Part shown: piece after piece, positions 33,801 to 44,569 of the stretch
How positions within the stretch are numbered: position 1 is the first letter of the stretch
Layout: each line of letters opens with the position of its first letter
Assembly: GCA_958450365.1 (NCBI GenBank)
Contig: CAUEEP010000211.1
Span: 930,001-994,000 of the forward strand
Length of the DNA: 64,000 nucleotides
DNA from: Mesorhabditis belari
Taxonomy: Eukaryota; Nematoda; Chromadorea; Rhabditida; Rhabditidae
Reading direction: 5' to 3'
Position numbers and translations under genes: made by a program
Notes under the pieces: model-generated
The model's database searches: none
What the model was told of the DNA's origin: nothing
The model's input: the letters and a program-made list of their open reading frames with translations, nothing else

Positions 33801-36757
33801 CTCTAAATTGCAATAGAATAGCTATTTGAAGATGAATCAACCCTGTGACTTCCAGATAGGTGATTGGTCAGCGATATTCAATTAGCACTGTTTTTAGAGC
33901 CAACCCCGGGTCTCTTCGGTCTCTACGTGTCTTGTATCATGTCGGCCACGCTGTCCACTCTCTCATCAGGAATGAACTCAATGGCAGCAGCTATCTACGA
34001 GGATTTTCTCAAGAAACGGTTAGATGGAAAGATCACCGACACACAAGCGGCACGGATAAATAAGGTGAACAATGAGTCAAGGGAAAGAGACAATCAATAC
34101 ATCAAAATTGATCAAAAAATACACTCTTCTCTCAGTTTTTGACAGTGACAGAGGTCAATGACAGAGGTCAACGACAGAGGTCAATGACAGAGGTCAATGA
34201 TAGAGGCCAATGATAGAGGCCAATGATAGGCCAATGACATTTTATTCGTCACAGTGTTTGCTCCTTTCTCTTTAAATAATTTATTTTTCAAGTTAATTGT
34301 TGTCTTGTGTGGCCTCATCGCTACAGCTCTCGCATTCACCTCCGAATCATTGGGTGGCATTTTACGAGTCAGTTTTTATTTACTCCAGCTCATTGCTCAT
34401 TACTCCAGCTTACATTTGGACATTACAAAGTTTTAGATTCTAGCTTTATCTAGTTTTCTTTCAACAAACTACAACTTGCTACAAGCTAGAGCTTTAAGGA
34501 AAAGCTAGAATCTAAAACTTTGTAATGTCCAAATGTAATCTACAACTTAAGTAAGTTGTAGCTTGTAGCTATAGCTTGTAGTAAGTTGTAGATTTTTGAA
34601 AGAAAGCTAGATATTCGATTGTAATAACAAAAGCCAATCGATCTTTAGCTAGATTGGCTGTTTGCCAATCTATCTGTTCAAGCTCATTTTTCTATAGGTT
34701 TGCATGTCGGTGATGGGTGCCATGTCGGGTCCAATGGTCGCCATTTTTTGCATCGCCATCTTTTTCCCCAGATCGGGAGTGATCTCTTGTGTGATCTCGT
34801 TTATCGTCTCGAACATATGTAAGTCAATTGGCAGTCTTGCTTGTAATTGGCAGTCTTGCTTTCAATTGGCAGTCTTGCTTGCAATTGGCAGTCTTGCATT
34901 CAGCTAGCAAACTATCATGCTAAAGGTAAAGCCAAGCTAGCAAACTTGGGGATCTTACTACATCTTTTTTTTAGATCAGTCTGTAATCTCAGGGTCAAGC
35001 TCTCATCAATTTCTTCACCGAGCTTAACCCTGAGAATATTTAGATCTCAATATTGCAGTTTGCTATAGAAACTCTAACATTAAAGAAATCAAACACTGTG
35101 ACCTCCAGTAAAGCTGGTTAGTCACCGATTGGGGTCAAACTCTCAACGTTTAGCTTTTTAAACCAACACTGCCGATTTGAGCCATCCAAAACTGAGATCT
35201 AAAACTTAGAACTGCCAGCTTATCAGCAATCAAACATGTGACCTCCAGCTAGAATCTCAGTGATCTTCAGCTATAAAAACTTTTAACCTACAGCTACAAA
35301 AAGCTTACCTAAATCTAGACTAAATCTAGATCTTGTTCAACTAGACTAAAAATATCAAAAACCCTAGAAAGAGAAATCGATGAAATTAACGCGTGACCTC
35401 CAGTTAGAAAGCCAGAGATGTCAATCTAGCCAGAGAATAGCATAATACAGTAGGACTCAACCCTGTCACTTTCATAAGTTCAGTGATGGCCATCATTTGC
35501 ATTGTCAACTATTACGAAGATCCCTACAAAAATCTTTTCCTCTCAACGAATACCAGGTAATTCAAATAGTTTAAATTCTTACAAAAAGTCGATTCAGTGT
35601 CATTGGATGCAGTGGTTTGGTGAAAAATCCGCATAATTTTACAATTCGCCAACAGCCTGACTACGATGCACACTATGGACAACCGGGAACTTTATGGATC
35701 AGTCGGTGGGTGTCATTTCGGTCGGTCGGTCGATCGGTCGGTCAGAAAGTCGTCGTAGTCACAGGGTCGGTCGGTTTAGCATCATTCAGCAGTCGTTTAA
35801 ACAACCCACTACTATCTGGCAGTCATGTGCTCCAGGCTAGCTTCTATTGCAGTTCTAGCGGGTTCCATTGCAAAAGTTTAATGGCTCTTCGGCATTCTGG
35901 ATGTCACAAGAAATAATTAGCCAGTAAACGAGCCACTTCTCGGCTTACTTTTTGTTTCGTTGAGATCGGCATAAAGGGATTCAATAGAATTAAGCTATCA
36001 AAGAACTAATTAACAAATAAAATTCGTTCATTGGGCAAACTGGGTGGCACAAAGAGAAATAGTCAATAAATAAACCTTTCCCAGCTTAGCATTTCAAATG
36101 CTCATTGTGAAATGACTGAAAGCTCTTCAAAAAATAAAGTAACTTTCATTTCAGACTCTCCACACATGGCTATCCCCTCATCGGTTTCATCTTGATGTTC
36201 GCAATCGCTATTCCAATGTCGACCATTTTGAAAGAGAAAGAGATGAAGAATACGAGACATCTCACATGGGCTGGAAGAAAGTGAGTTGCAAGGCTGAAAC
36301 TAGCCATGCCAGTAGTGGATTCGAGTGATAAAACAGCGATCTGGAGGTCACAGAACTGATTCCTGATATGGTAGCCATTCTCTAGCAATTTAGAGATAGG
36401 AGTTGAATAGCTCAATCGAAAAGTGCTTGCTCAGAGCAGGGTTCGACTCCCTCAAGTGATCAATTACCGATCTGGAAGTCACAGGGTTGATTCATCCTCT
36501 AATAGCTATTCTCTAGCAATTTAGAGATATCAGTCTCAGATGGCTCAATCGAAAAGTGTTTGTTCAGAGGTCTAAGAGTCCAGGGTTCGACTCCCTCAAG
36601 TAATCAATCATCTATCTGTAAGTCACAGTTCTAAATTAACTTGTTACAATGAACATATGATGCAATTTACAGAGATCCAATCCCCGTGGCCGAACAAGAG
36701 CTCGATCATTTCCTTAAAGAAATCCCCAACAATTTCAACGAGAAATCGAATCATTAA
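30886..36757 (+). CDS. sodium/solute symporter, SLC5 family (SMVT/SMCT-like)
   Basis: Multi-pass plasma-membrane Na-coupled carrier. Exons: 30,886-30,986, 31,119-31,276 (DEYLIGGRQMTPLPVALSL), 31,720-31,840, 32,108-32,246 (YAPSVALSAVFGVNKW), 32,286-32,360 (GGLKAVVWTDSLQ), 32,411-32,483, about 32,634-32,704, 32,868-32,988 (FFGVNQLAMQRYVSLPS), about 33,031-33,193, about 33,899-34,062 (SATLSTLSSGMNSMAA), about 34,291-34,365, about 34,699-34,819, 35,485-35,562, about 35,600-35,706, about 36,154-36,281, 36,673-36,757. The IGGR, WTD and TLSTLSSGMNS motifs are hallmark SLC5 positions, and about 13 hydrophobic segments fit the fold. Substrate cannot be read; multivitamin, monocarboxylate or iodide-like carriers share these motifs. 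Exon 6 needs one extra base at a T run to stay in frame. Introns hold many SINE copies. AATAAA lies at 36,798. Confidence 0.92.
31285..31610 (-). mobile_element. SINE units in SLC5 intron 2 (tandem pair)
   Basis: Two near-identical copies of about 155 bases, each with CCAGTGACTTCCAGCTGGAT, GGGAGTTGAACCCTCAACTC (complement of a B-box) and CCGATCGAGCC (complement of an A-box). A subfamily distinct from the 21.6 kb array. Confidence 0.88.
31862..32070 (-). mobile_element. SINE unit in SLC5 intron 3
   Basis: GGGAGTTGAACCCTCGACC and CTACCGTTTGAGCCATTCAA are the complements of B- and A-box regions. Single diverged unit. Confidence 0.75.
33215..33865 (-). mobile_element. SINE array in SLC5 intron 9, 4-5 units
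   Basis: Minus-oriented units with GGGAGTCGAACCCTCGACTC and CGATTGAGCCATC. At 33,500-33,545 the array is preceded by the acceptor end of intron 15 plus the first bases of exon 16 of this same gene in inverted orientation, after which similarity stops. Confidence 0.85.
34145..34235. repeat. 14-base tandem (GACAGAGGTCAATG)n
   Basis: Six to seven units in SLC5 intron 10. Confidence 0.9.
34405..34625. repeat. hairpin in SLC5 intron 11
   Basis: TTTGGACATTACAAAGTTTT pairs with AAAACTTTGTAATGTCCAAA about 80 bases on; followed by shorter GTAGCTTGTAG tandems. Confidence 0.85.
35090..35300 (-). mobile_element. diverged SINE units in SLC5 intron 12
   Basis: TGTGACCTCCAGTAAAGCTG, GGGGTCAAACTCTCAACG and CGATTTGAGCCATCC correspond to conserved parts of the SINE; more diverged than other copies. 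Confidence 0.65.
36340..36650 (+). mobile_element. SINE array in SLC5 intron 15, 2-3 units
   Basis: Plus-oriented units (TGGCTCAATCGAAAAGTGTT, GGGTTCGACTCCCTCAAGT). This array directly precedes the last SLC5 exon and is the apparent source of the array-plus-exon duplicates at 21.5 kb and 45.8 kb. Confidence 0.88.
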
Positions 36758-37280
36758 ACAGCTTTCATTTTTGTGTATATTTATGTATTTTATCTCAAAT
36801 AAATAATTGATTTAAATATTATATTTAGCGAGATCCAAAAAACCAATAGTTAATGCTCAAACTCTCCATAAGCATTACGCGTTTTAGCTGGCTTGCTTGC
36901 CAGCTTGCTTGCTAGCTTGCAGGCTTAGGCTCAGGCTCTGTATAGCACAAGAGCCTTTTTTTTCGGTAAGCGCATTCACTTCACCAATTACATGCTATTC
37001 AGCAAAGAGAAAACGAATGGCCAAAGATTGTTTACTATCTTTTCCCTGTTAACTTTATCAAATAATGACCAGAAAAACAATTCCCCATCGAAAATGTGCT
37101 CACAATCAGCTGTTGTTGCTGTTTGATTTTCGCTTTTGTGTTTAGAAAACTGGTTCCCTCGATTCTTTTCCTCTTTTCAAACAAATAGATTACTTTTTTT
37201 CAAATGAACAGCCAAGATCAACAAACTTTTGCTCGTTTACCAGAGTTTTCCACGATTTTCAACATTATCAAAGGATTTGT
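36420..37280. repeat. left arm of 0.8 kb inverted repeat
   Basis: Pairs with 45,268-46,066. Includes one SINE unit, the last SLC5 exon, its 3' UTR and about 500 bases of downstream DNA. An extra insertion at about 36,880-36,965 (GCTTGC units plus CTGTATAGCACAAGAGCC) is absent from the other arm but present at 43,620-43,860. Confidence 0.9.
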
Positions 37281-37435
37281 TGTCAGCTGTTGTTGCTGTT
37301 TGTCGGGTCAACTTTTGACCCGACCCGACCCAATCCGACCTGATTTCCTATACCTACTATCCACTACACTATCGGGGTGCTGGCAAGGGAGAGCAAGGGA
37401 AGCCACTTAACCTGGCGCGCCGGTTTCCCGAGTAG

Positions 37436-37605
37436 ATGCCGAAGCTTGCAATGCGTTTTTCTCGAAAACTAGAGCTTCTTAACAAAATCCGAAAGCACCA
37501 TCGTGATCATCGTATTCGACTTGTGTTTGCACTGCATTTTGGTGCCGAAATGTCACGGTCACTTCTGATCATTCCCCTTGTTAGAAAATGGGGCAAAATA
37601 GGTGA
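37436..37605 (+). CDS. possible orphan exon
   Basis: An open stretch beginning MPKLAMRFSRKLELLNKI, rich in basic residues, ends at a good donor (GGTGAGC). No homologous family is recognised and no convincing next exon was found before the RING gene at 37,977, although CCTACAG at 37,671 could be an acceptor. May be a first exon of an unseen small gene or chance. Confidence 0.25.
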
Positions 37606-37976
37606 GCACTCAATTTTCCTACCAATATTCTGCTAGGAGTTTTCTCTTTGTTGAGAGCTTTTTCCTACAGGTTTCTCACCTTTTCCCCACCGATAATCGA
37701 TTGATTTTTCTTGCCTGATAACCACTCGCCTTCTTTGACTCATTGATGCACCTATTCCTTGCCAAGTACTCTGACTCCTTAGCTGCCCCCTTTTGTGACT
37801 GTCCGTTCTCCTAAGATTTTCTAAATTGTAGGACTGCCAAGAAATAATAATTTTTATGTTAGCCATGTTCTTTTCGTTTCCTTAAAATAAGATAAGATTT
37901 TATTGCTCTCAGCCGTTTTGAAAATCGCTTCAAAAGCTCTGAAAGCTTCAAAAGATGTTAAGCCGTACAAATTCAG

Positions 37977-39930
37977 ATGAGCAAAGAGAACGACACGAAT
38001 AATGTGAGGGTGTTTGAGTCGTTAAAGTGTTGGAACTGCAGGGAAACAGTAACTGGAGAGATGGGCGCTGACGGGAAAGTTCAGGTGTGTGAGAGGGGAG
38101 GGCTAATCGCTAAATAGAGAAGTAGGGCTATTAACAATAAAGAGTTTTCACCAAGGGGAATCGAACCAGATCGATGCCGATCGAAAGCCCGGCACACTAA
38201 CCCTTATCGGCCCTTGTGCAAGCTCTGAGTGAATCGATCTCAGCTCGTGGCGGTGAGACATTTAAATCAGACAATCCCGTCCACTGGATTGTCCACGTCT
38301 CTTTAAAGATTTACGTCAATATACTGACTCTGATTTAATACAGATAAGACAGGCACAATATTTTCTATATTTTCAAAGCCCTTCAGCCTATAAAGTCGCT
38401 CCAAGCTGGTCCGTTTTTTGCTTTATAATTGTTTACGGAAAAAATAGTAACTCATCAATACCCATTAGCTTAAATGGAAAATACACTTTATTTTTGAAAC
38501 TGGTTAATTGCCAATATTTTTTTAAAAACGATAAACATTTCTAAATTCAGGGATTTCACCAAACGAGCTGCTCCACATTCATCTGTACTCCGTGCCATGC
38601 GCTGAGCTCGCGCGATCGGAAACGAATGCATTTGTGTATCGAAAAAGACTGCACCGTTGCTTCGCCGAATGTCAATGCGATCTGGTTGCGCATTTTATTC
38701 AGTGACACGGTGAGGCTGAGTCCTGACAAGAATGGGTACATTCTCGCAAAAGCGTTCACAACGCCAAAATGCCCGACTTGTGACGAGGGCTTCTCGGCCG
38801 CGATCCCAAAACGGCATCCAGTTGTTTTGACAAAGTGTGGACACACAATTTGCAGGGGATGCTTGGAGCGACTTCATCCCCAAAACCCTCAACAAGTGCT
38901 GTGCCCGGGTTGCAACACCGCTAGCAACAAGTGGGATTGTCGACGAGATCAAATCCTGTTTGAGCTTCTCAACGATGTGGAGGCTGATAAAGAGGTGAAA
39001 TCAATTCGAGTGCACTCGTTCGACTCGTTCAAATGTTGGAGTTGTGCACAGCCGGCACTTGGCAATTGTAAATTGGGCGCAAACGGAGAACTTCAAGGGG
39101 TCTACCAAATGAAATGTGTGTCAGCGTTTCTCTGTGGTCGATGCGTTGCCAGTGATCCAAAGCGACGCCAACGAATGCATGTATGTGGTGAGACGGCTTG
39201 TGCCTCGGTCCCGCTAAATCCCTACTCAATTTGGGTGAAGCTCGTCGTGGATGGACTCGTGAAAATGAGCTCTGATTGCAGCGGTTACGTAATCGAGAAG
39301 CCGTTTCCTCAAATTCAATGTCCGATTTGTGCAGTGCCTTTCTCGGCATCTCCATCAGCTCGAGAACCCATCGATCTCCCATGCGGACACACGGTGTGTC
39401 AGGGTTGCTCGGGAAAACTGCTCATCAACGAGACACAAGTTCGGTGTGGAAACTGCGTAACACCAACCAACAGGGATCAGAATCGAAAGAACAGGATCCT
39501 TATAGCTTTCCTCAACGAGCTCGATTCCGTTCTAAAAAATCCCCAACAGAAGGAGAAATGCGAGAAATGCGACGTAGAACATCGATCAAACAAAAGCGTC
39601 CACTGCGAGGAGTGCCAGATGACGCTGTGTGCCATGTGTTTTCTGATGGAACATAGAGAACACGAGTTCACACGATTAGATGGAATAGCCATCGCCTATC
39701 AGATCAACGCCTACTCGAAAGCGGTTCCCATTCTTCAGCAAGAAGTCGACACTTCGATTCAGCTCTTCGAGAATTTGGTCGTCGAGAAGAGAGGAGAATG
39801 GCCAGACTGTCAGGTGTTTGGGAATCGATTTGAGGAAATCTCCGAGGAATATATCCCTCACTTGCGCACTTATGGCACCAAATTGAAGGAACTCTGCGAC
39901 GAAGCTGCGGGAAAGGACATCGAATCATAG
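37977..39930 (+). CDS. tandem double-RING, B-box protein (TRIM-like)
   Basis: Two exons: 37,977-38,084 (36 codons) and 38,551-39,930 (459 codons and stop), 495 residues in one frame. Unit 1 (about 14-160): KCWNC knuckle, MHLCIEKDC pair, linker IWLRILFSD, then RING CPTCDEGF, CGHTICRGCLERL, CPGC. Unit 2 (about 195-345) repeats the same order: KCWSC, MHVCGETAC, IWVKLVVDG, RING CPICAVPF, CGHTVCQGCSGKL, CGNC. Then a B-box-like Zn motif (about 375-412: CEKCDVEH, CEECQMTLCAMCFLMEH, H) and a helical tail. The RINGs suggest a ubiquitin ligase; RING+B-box is TRIM-like, but tandem RINGs are unusual. The start follows AAATTCAG directly, which could be a trans-splice acceptor. The single intron holds a tRNA-like repeat. 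Confidence 0.9.
38150..38220 (-). repeat. tRNA-like element in RING-gene intron
   Basis: Minus strand: GGCCGATAAGGGTTAGTGTG (A-box region), CGGGCTTTCGATCGGC (anticodon arm-like) and CTGGTTCGATTCC (B-box). Similar to 40,435-40,490. Likely a SINE head or tRNA pseudogene. Confidence 0.55.
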
Positions 39931-40980
39931 AAAAAAATTACAAAATGATCTTTCTGATTTTTTTTTGATACAATTCGTTTATGTTCTCACAATTTAAAAG
40001 ACAAAACTATCTTCATTTGAAATATTTATCTAATTTTTATATTGCTTTAAGTTTCGTATAAAAAAAAGTGTTAGAATTTGCACAAAAGAAGTGAACAAGT
40101 GGTAAATAACCGAAACGACAAATAACTAAGCGAAAAATGTAAAGAAAAAAAGCTTTATGAAACAAAAAAATGGATGTATCCTGCTCGGAACCATGAATAT
40201 TGACGAAGCTTGAAAAATACTGGAGCTTTAAACCGACTCACACACAACCGAAAGAACTTTAATGATATTGTCTCCCTTGCTGATCTTGAAATCCGGTTTG
40301 TTGGCTCGAATGTGATCGTGAATTTTTCCTATACGCCTTTAAATGGTTGAAAGAAGTAAACATCCAATGGTTCAACGAGTCCTGTACACCCAGCTCGTCT
40401 TGTCAATCATTATATTTAATTAAAGGCTTTCCTTTGGTTAGCGTGCCTGCGCTCGGAACTCTTTGATCTTGGTTCGGATTCGGTTCGGTCTAGCATTATA
40501 CATTATACATTATATTACATTACATTATACAAATTTCTAATAATCAAAGCGGTTTTTTAATGTTTTTCAAAAAAAGCAAAAAGTTTTACTGCTAGCGGAT
40601 CAAGATCAAAGAGTTCCGAGCGCAGGCACACTAACCAAAGGAAAGCCTTTTTTGTACACAAGTGAACAAGTGGCAAATAACCGAAGCGACAAATAACTAA
40701 GCGAAAAACGTAAAGAAAAAAAAGCTTTATGAATCAAAAAAACACAAGAATGAATTTTGTAAAGAGAAAAAGATTTCTTTCTTTCTCTTTCTCTTAATTA
40801 GAGAAAGAAAGAAGAAAAAAAGAGATTTCTCTTAATTAGAAAGCAAATTAATTGCTTAAATTTCTTTAAAAAACATTAAAAAGAATCAATTTTCGTGAAT
40901 CGTCAATGAATGAATGAATCAAAGAACCAACATGAACCTCTCATGATCTACAGAGGACTTTATTTTCTTTATATTCTTGG
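39931..40980. other. 3' flank of RING gene, repeat-rich
   Basis: AT-rich. 40,085-40,160 and 40,655-40,740 are direct repeats (ACAAATAACTAAGCGAAAAA). 40,422-40,650 is a hairpin whose arms AAAGGCTTTCCTTTGGTTAG and complement each contain a tRNA-like A/B-box pair. 40,750-40,885 recurs at 41,710-41,875. No gene supported. Confidence 0.7.
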
Positions 40981-40981
40981 T

Positions 40982-41076
40982 TTAACCCGTCAATTTGTGG
41001 CATTTCCCCTTGCAGAAAAACTTTTTGTTGTTCTTGTACCGAGGAAACGTCGCTCTGTCAGCATCAACTATATGAA
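40982..41076 (-). CDS. orphan terminal exon, unknown protein
   Basis: After an acceptor TTTTTCAG the minus strand reads HIVDADRATFPRYKNN, then KKFFCKGKCHKLTG and stop. A diverged copy lies on the plus strand at about 46,160-46,255 and a smaller 3' piece near 41,480-41,540. Upstream the minus strand enters the 41.1-41.5 kb minisatellite and no preceding exon could be assigned. Family not recognised. Confidence 0.3.
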
Positions 41077-41104
41077 CTGAAAAACTACGAGTTATCGAAT
41101 GTCA

Positions 41105-41465
41105 CTTCTCACTTCTTTTGACTTCTCATGATCCAGTCTCCAACATCAACCTCTCATGATCCAGTCTCCAACATCAACCTCTCATGATCCAGTCTCCAAC
41201 ATCAACCTCTCATGTCCAGTCTCCACCCAACCTCATGACCCCAACATCAACCCCAGACAGTCTCCAACACAACCTCTCAGACCAGTCTCCAACATCAACC
41301 TCTCATGCACACAACCTCTCATGATCCAGTCTCCAACATCAACCTCTCATGATCCAGTCTCCAACATCAACCTCTCATGATCCAGTCTCCAACATCAACC
41401 TCTCATGATCCAGTCTCCAACATCAACCTCTCATGATCCAGTCTCCAACATCAACCTCTCATGAT
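41105..41465. repeat. minisatellite, about 28-29 base unit
   Basis: About a dozen copies of a unit that begins TCATGATCCAGTCTCCAACA and continues TCAACCTC, scrambled with shortened units at 41,215-41,310. One unit recurs in inverted form at 46,080-46,110. Confidence 0.93.
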
Positions 41466-41856
41466 CTACAGAGAACTTTATTTTCTTTATATTCTTGATT
41501 TAATCCGCTATTTTGTGGCATTTTCCCAGTTCAGCTTTTTAGAATTTTAGAATTCTATCAAAAAGTGTTCGAATTTGACAAATGGCTATCAAATGCATAA
41601 AACAAATCGCTATCATGAAGCAAGTAAATAAATAAATGAGTAAACCGAAAATGGGAAATAATCGAACCAAGAATGCAAGGAAAAAAAAGCTACAAAAGAT
41701 CAAAAGAAAAGCAAGAATGAATTTTGTAAAGAGAAAAAGATTTCTTTCTTTCTTTCTTTTTTTCTTTCTCTTCCTCTTAATTAGAGAAAGAAGAAAAAAA
41801 AAAGATTTCTCTTAATTAGAAAGGAAATTAATTGCTTAAATTTCTTTAAAAAAACA

Positions 41857-43393
41857 TTAAAAAGAATCAATTTTCGAGGTGAATTCCTTCAACTGGTCAA
41901 TTCCTTGAGTGGATTTAATAGAGATATTCTCGATTTCGATAGCCACAATGAAAGTCGCTTTGTCGTCTTTAAGAAAATTCTGAAACTTTAAATATTTTAG
42001 CAGAATTTGATTGTTATCTAAGTCGCTGGGTTGGGGAGAATGAGTCGGCGCCGAACTTTAAAGGAACTTTTTGCACACATAAAGCCTTCTTTAAACATAC
42101 GTTTGGTTTCATCAAAAGGATCCACTATTTCTCTACAAAATCACTTTTGAGAGATTCCACAAAGCTTTTCTTTCGTGGATTTTATGAACTTCGAAACGCA
42201 GCTGGTTAAAATGGCAAAGAGTCCGACGCATCATTTGAACAGTTTCTTTCACATAAACCTTCTTTGGTGTTTATATAAAAAAGATAGAGCACATTCAATT
42301 ACTTAAGTTGCCAAATTTGCAGGAAGATCCCACCAATGGTTTTTTCTAGATCACAGTTTGTAGTTTTTGTGAAAAAATGGCTTTTTCTTGAGCGGAGGCG
42401 CTGTTTGAATTTTCTTTTAAATGTCATTTTGTAGAGAATTAGTTAACCATTCTACTCATATCAAACGCATATTATTTGACGAAGTCGAATAGAAGTTTTA
42501 GACATTTTTTTCATTTTCGGCGCCGACTCATTCTCCCCAACCCAATATAATCAGAACCAAGATTTGAATGTTATTGTTACCTTGAACCAAAACTTGAAAC
42601 TTCTCTCCTTTTTAGTCTACTGATTTGAATGTTTTATGTAATCATTTCAGTTGATACCAGTGATTTCTATATACTTGTTGTCTGACAAGGCTGAGATAGG
42701 AGTCTCTAATGATCTGACAAGGCTGAGATAGGAGTCTCTAATGATCTGACAAGGCTGAGATAGGAGTCTCTAAAGTTTGACAAGGCTGAGATAGCAGTCT
42801 CTAATGATCTGACAAGGCTGAGATAGGAGTCTCTAAAGTTTGACAAGGCTGAGATAACAGTCTCTAATGATCTGACAAGGCTGAGATAGGAGTCTCTAAT
42901 GGTTTTACAAGACTGAGATAGCAATCTCTAATAGTTCACTCAGTAGAGTGTCCACGTTTTGCCCCTTCCCCCCTTTGGCTCGAGTTCGGTGCAATAACTT
43001 TTTCTTGTGCAGACAGAATTCAAAATTTTAGTTGTTTTTCTCTTAATTGGAACACACATAACAATTGCTAATAATATTTTTTGATCTATTAGCAAATATC
43101 TATTATCTATTAGATCTATTGATCTATTAGATCTATTGATCTATTAGATCTATTGATCTATTTTTGAACTCCTTGAGCTGCTCTCAAATGATCTAGTTGA
43201 TGTTATTCTTTAATTCCAAAGCTTTTTCTATTTATTTTCTTACTTTACTTTATCAAACCTTGTCAACAAGGAAATCCTCCCATTGAAAAACCTCGAAAAA
43301 AACGAGCTCTGAGTCTTCGGGAGTGAAATGATGTTCAGCAATTTTCACGAGATCTTCAACACCAACCTTTTCCGATTTCAACGTGAATATAAT
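41857..43393 (-). CDS. hypothetical gene, two 3' exons
   Basis: Exon 43,259-43,393 (45 codons, phase 0) reads IIFTLKSEKVGVEDLVKIAE, then HHFTPEDSELVFFEV and ends at donor GTTTGA. The terminal exon 41,857-41,979 reads NFLKDDKATFIVAIEIEN to FTSKIDSF and stop. Frames, acceptors (TTTTTAG, GTTTCAG) and codon texture support real coding, and phase joins cleanly. No 5' exon or family could be recognised. The 1.3 kb intron contains a mariner-type MITE (42,027-42,545) and a minisatellite (42,690-42,935). The last bases of the coding region and 3' UTR are duplicated at 40,750-40,890. Confidence 0.45.
42027..42545. mobile_element. mariner-type MITE (copy 1), about 520 bases
   Basis: Ends GGGTTGGGGAGAATGAGTCG and its exact complement CGACTCATTCTCCCCAACCC. 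Interior non-coding. Copy 2 is at 57,708-58,237 and a 3' end alone at 58,430-58,497. Confidence 0.92.
42690..42935. repeat. minisatellite, about 31-base unit
   Basis: Seven to eight units of TGACAAGGCTGAGATAGGAG followed by TCTCTAATGATC. It lies in an intron of the hypothetical gene. Confidence 0.95.
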
Positions 43394-43625
43394 CTAAAAA
43401 TTATTCAATTTTTGATAGATCTTAAGTGCATTTTAGAATTTTAGAAGTAGAAGTGGAGGTTTTTCGAGCTAAAAACAAAGAATTCTTCGTTTCTGTGATG
43501 AAAACTTTTATGACTTATGGTTTAGCTTGTTAGATTGAAAAAAGTTTCGTCATTGAGGTCATTGAGGGGAGTTTTTGGATAGCATATAGGGTTTTTACAT
43601 ATAAATATAATAGTAGGTATTTAGG

Positions 43626-43720
43626 GTAGCTTGCTTGCTAGCTTGCTTGCTAGCTTGCTTGCTAGCTTGCTTGCTTGCTTGCTTCCTAACTTGCTTGCTT
43701 CCTAGCTTGCTTGCTTCCTA

Positions 43721-43806
<86 letters not shown>
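43626..43806. repeat. (GCTT)n tetranucleotide array
   Basis: About 180 bases of TTGC/GCTT repeats, interrupted in the left third by CTAGC and CCTAGC variants. It abuts the same CTGTAT(A/G)GCACAAGAGCC sequence found after the short GCTTGC tract at 36,880-36,965. Confidence 0.95.
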
Positions 43807-43989
43807 AGGCTCAGACTCAGGCTCTGTATGGCACAAGAGCCTTTTCAACTATGAGCTTGCTAGCTTGCTAAACCAATTCTATGATTTGGACAATTTCGAG
43901 TACAAATTAAGTTGAATGACCTCCAGCTTTGCTAAAAATCATCTGGATTTTACTATTTGGCCCCTATTTGGCCTCTATTTGGCCTCTAT

Positions 43990-44525
43990 TTGGCCCCTAT
44001 TTGGCCTACTTTGGCCTTGCAACTCCAGGTGACTCCTTGTCGCGATGTACCACAGCCGACAAACAGCTGGAAATGGTGATCTGGATTGCTCAGGCAAAGT
44101 TCCCTGAAAAATAATATAAGAATTACGGTTCCTGGATAGTCTATGAGTGACCGACAAAATTTGAGCAGCGATTAACTTGTTCAATCGTCTAATTGTTTCC
44201 TTGCTAACGTTCTCGACCGTTTTTCAGTATTTTTAGCGTTTCTGTATAGCACAAAAGCCTTTTCAACTATTAATTAATACTATTAATTCAACTATTTTAT
44301 TGTTTTATCATTGTTTTATTATTGTTTTATTACTGTTTTATTACTGTTTTATTACTGTTTTATTATTGTTTTATTACTGTTTTATCATTGTTTTATTATT
44401 GTTTTTATTTCCCACCAATCCAGCCCGCCCAATGGATAGACGGAGCGAAACGAGAAATTCGAGCGTCCAAAATATTGCGTCATCTCATGTCCGACAGCCT
44501 TGATGAAACCGAGGTGATCATCTAA
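43990..44525 (+). CDS. possible 3' exons of an unknown gene
   Basis: 44,030-44,113 reads CTTADKQLEMVIWIAQAKFP then EK and stop, after a CTCCAG acceptor. 44,424-44,525 reads AQWIDGAKREIRASKILRHL then MSDSLDETEVII and stop, after CCAATCCAG, followed by AATAAA. Each looks coding, but they end in separate stops and cannot be joined as read; one may be an alternative end. No family recognised. Confidence 0.25.
44285..44405. repeat. 11-base tandem (TTTTATTACTG)n
   Basis: About ten units varying between ATTACTG and ATTATTG. Confidence 0.92.
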
Positions 44526-44569
44526 AAAACGAATAAAATCATTTTAGAGACGAAATGTTTGATTATTTT

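Noticed and set aside
38556..39382. Minus-strand frames of 85-117 codons
   Set aside because: Shadows of the plus-strand double-RING reading frame.
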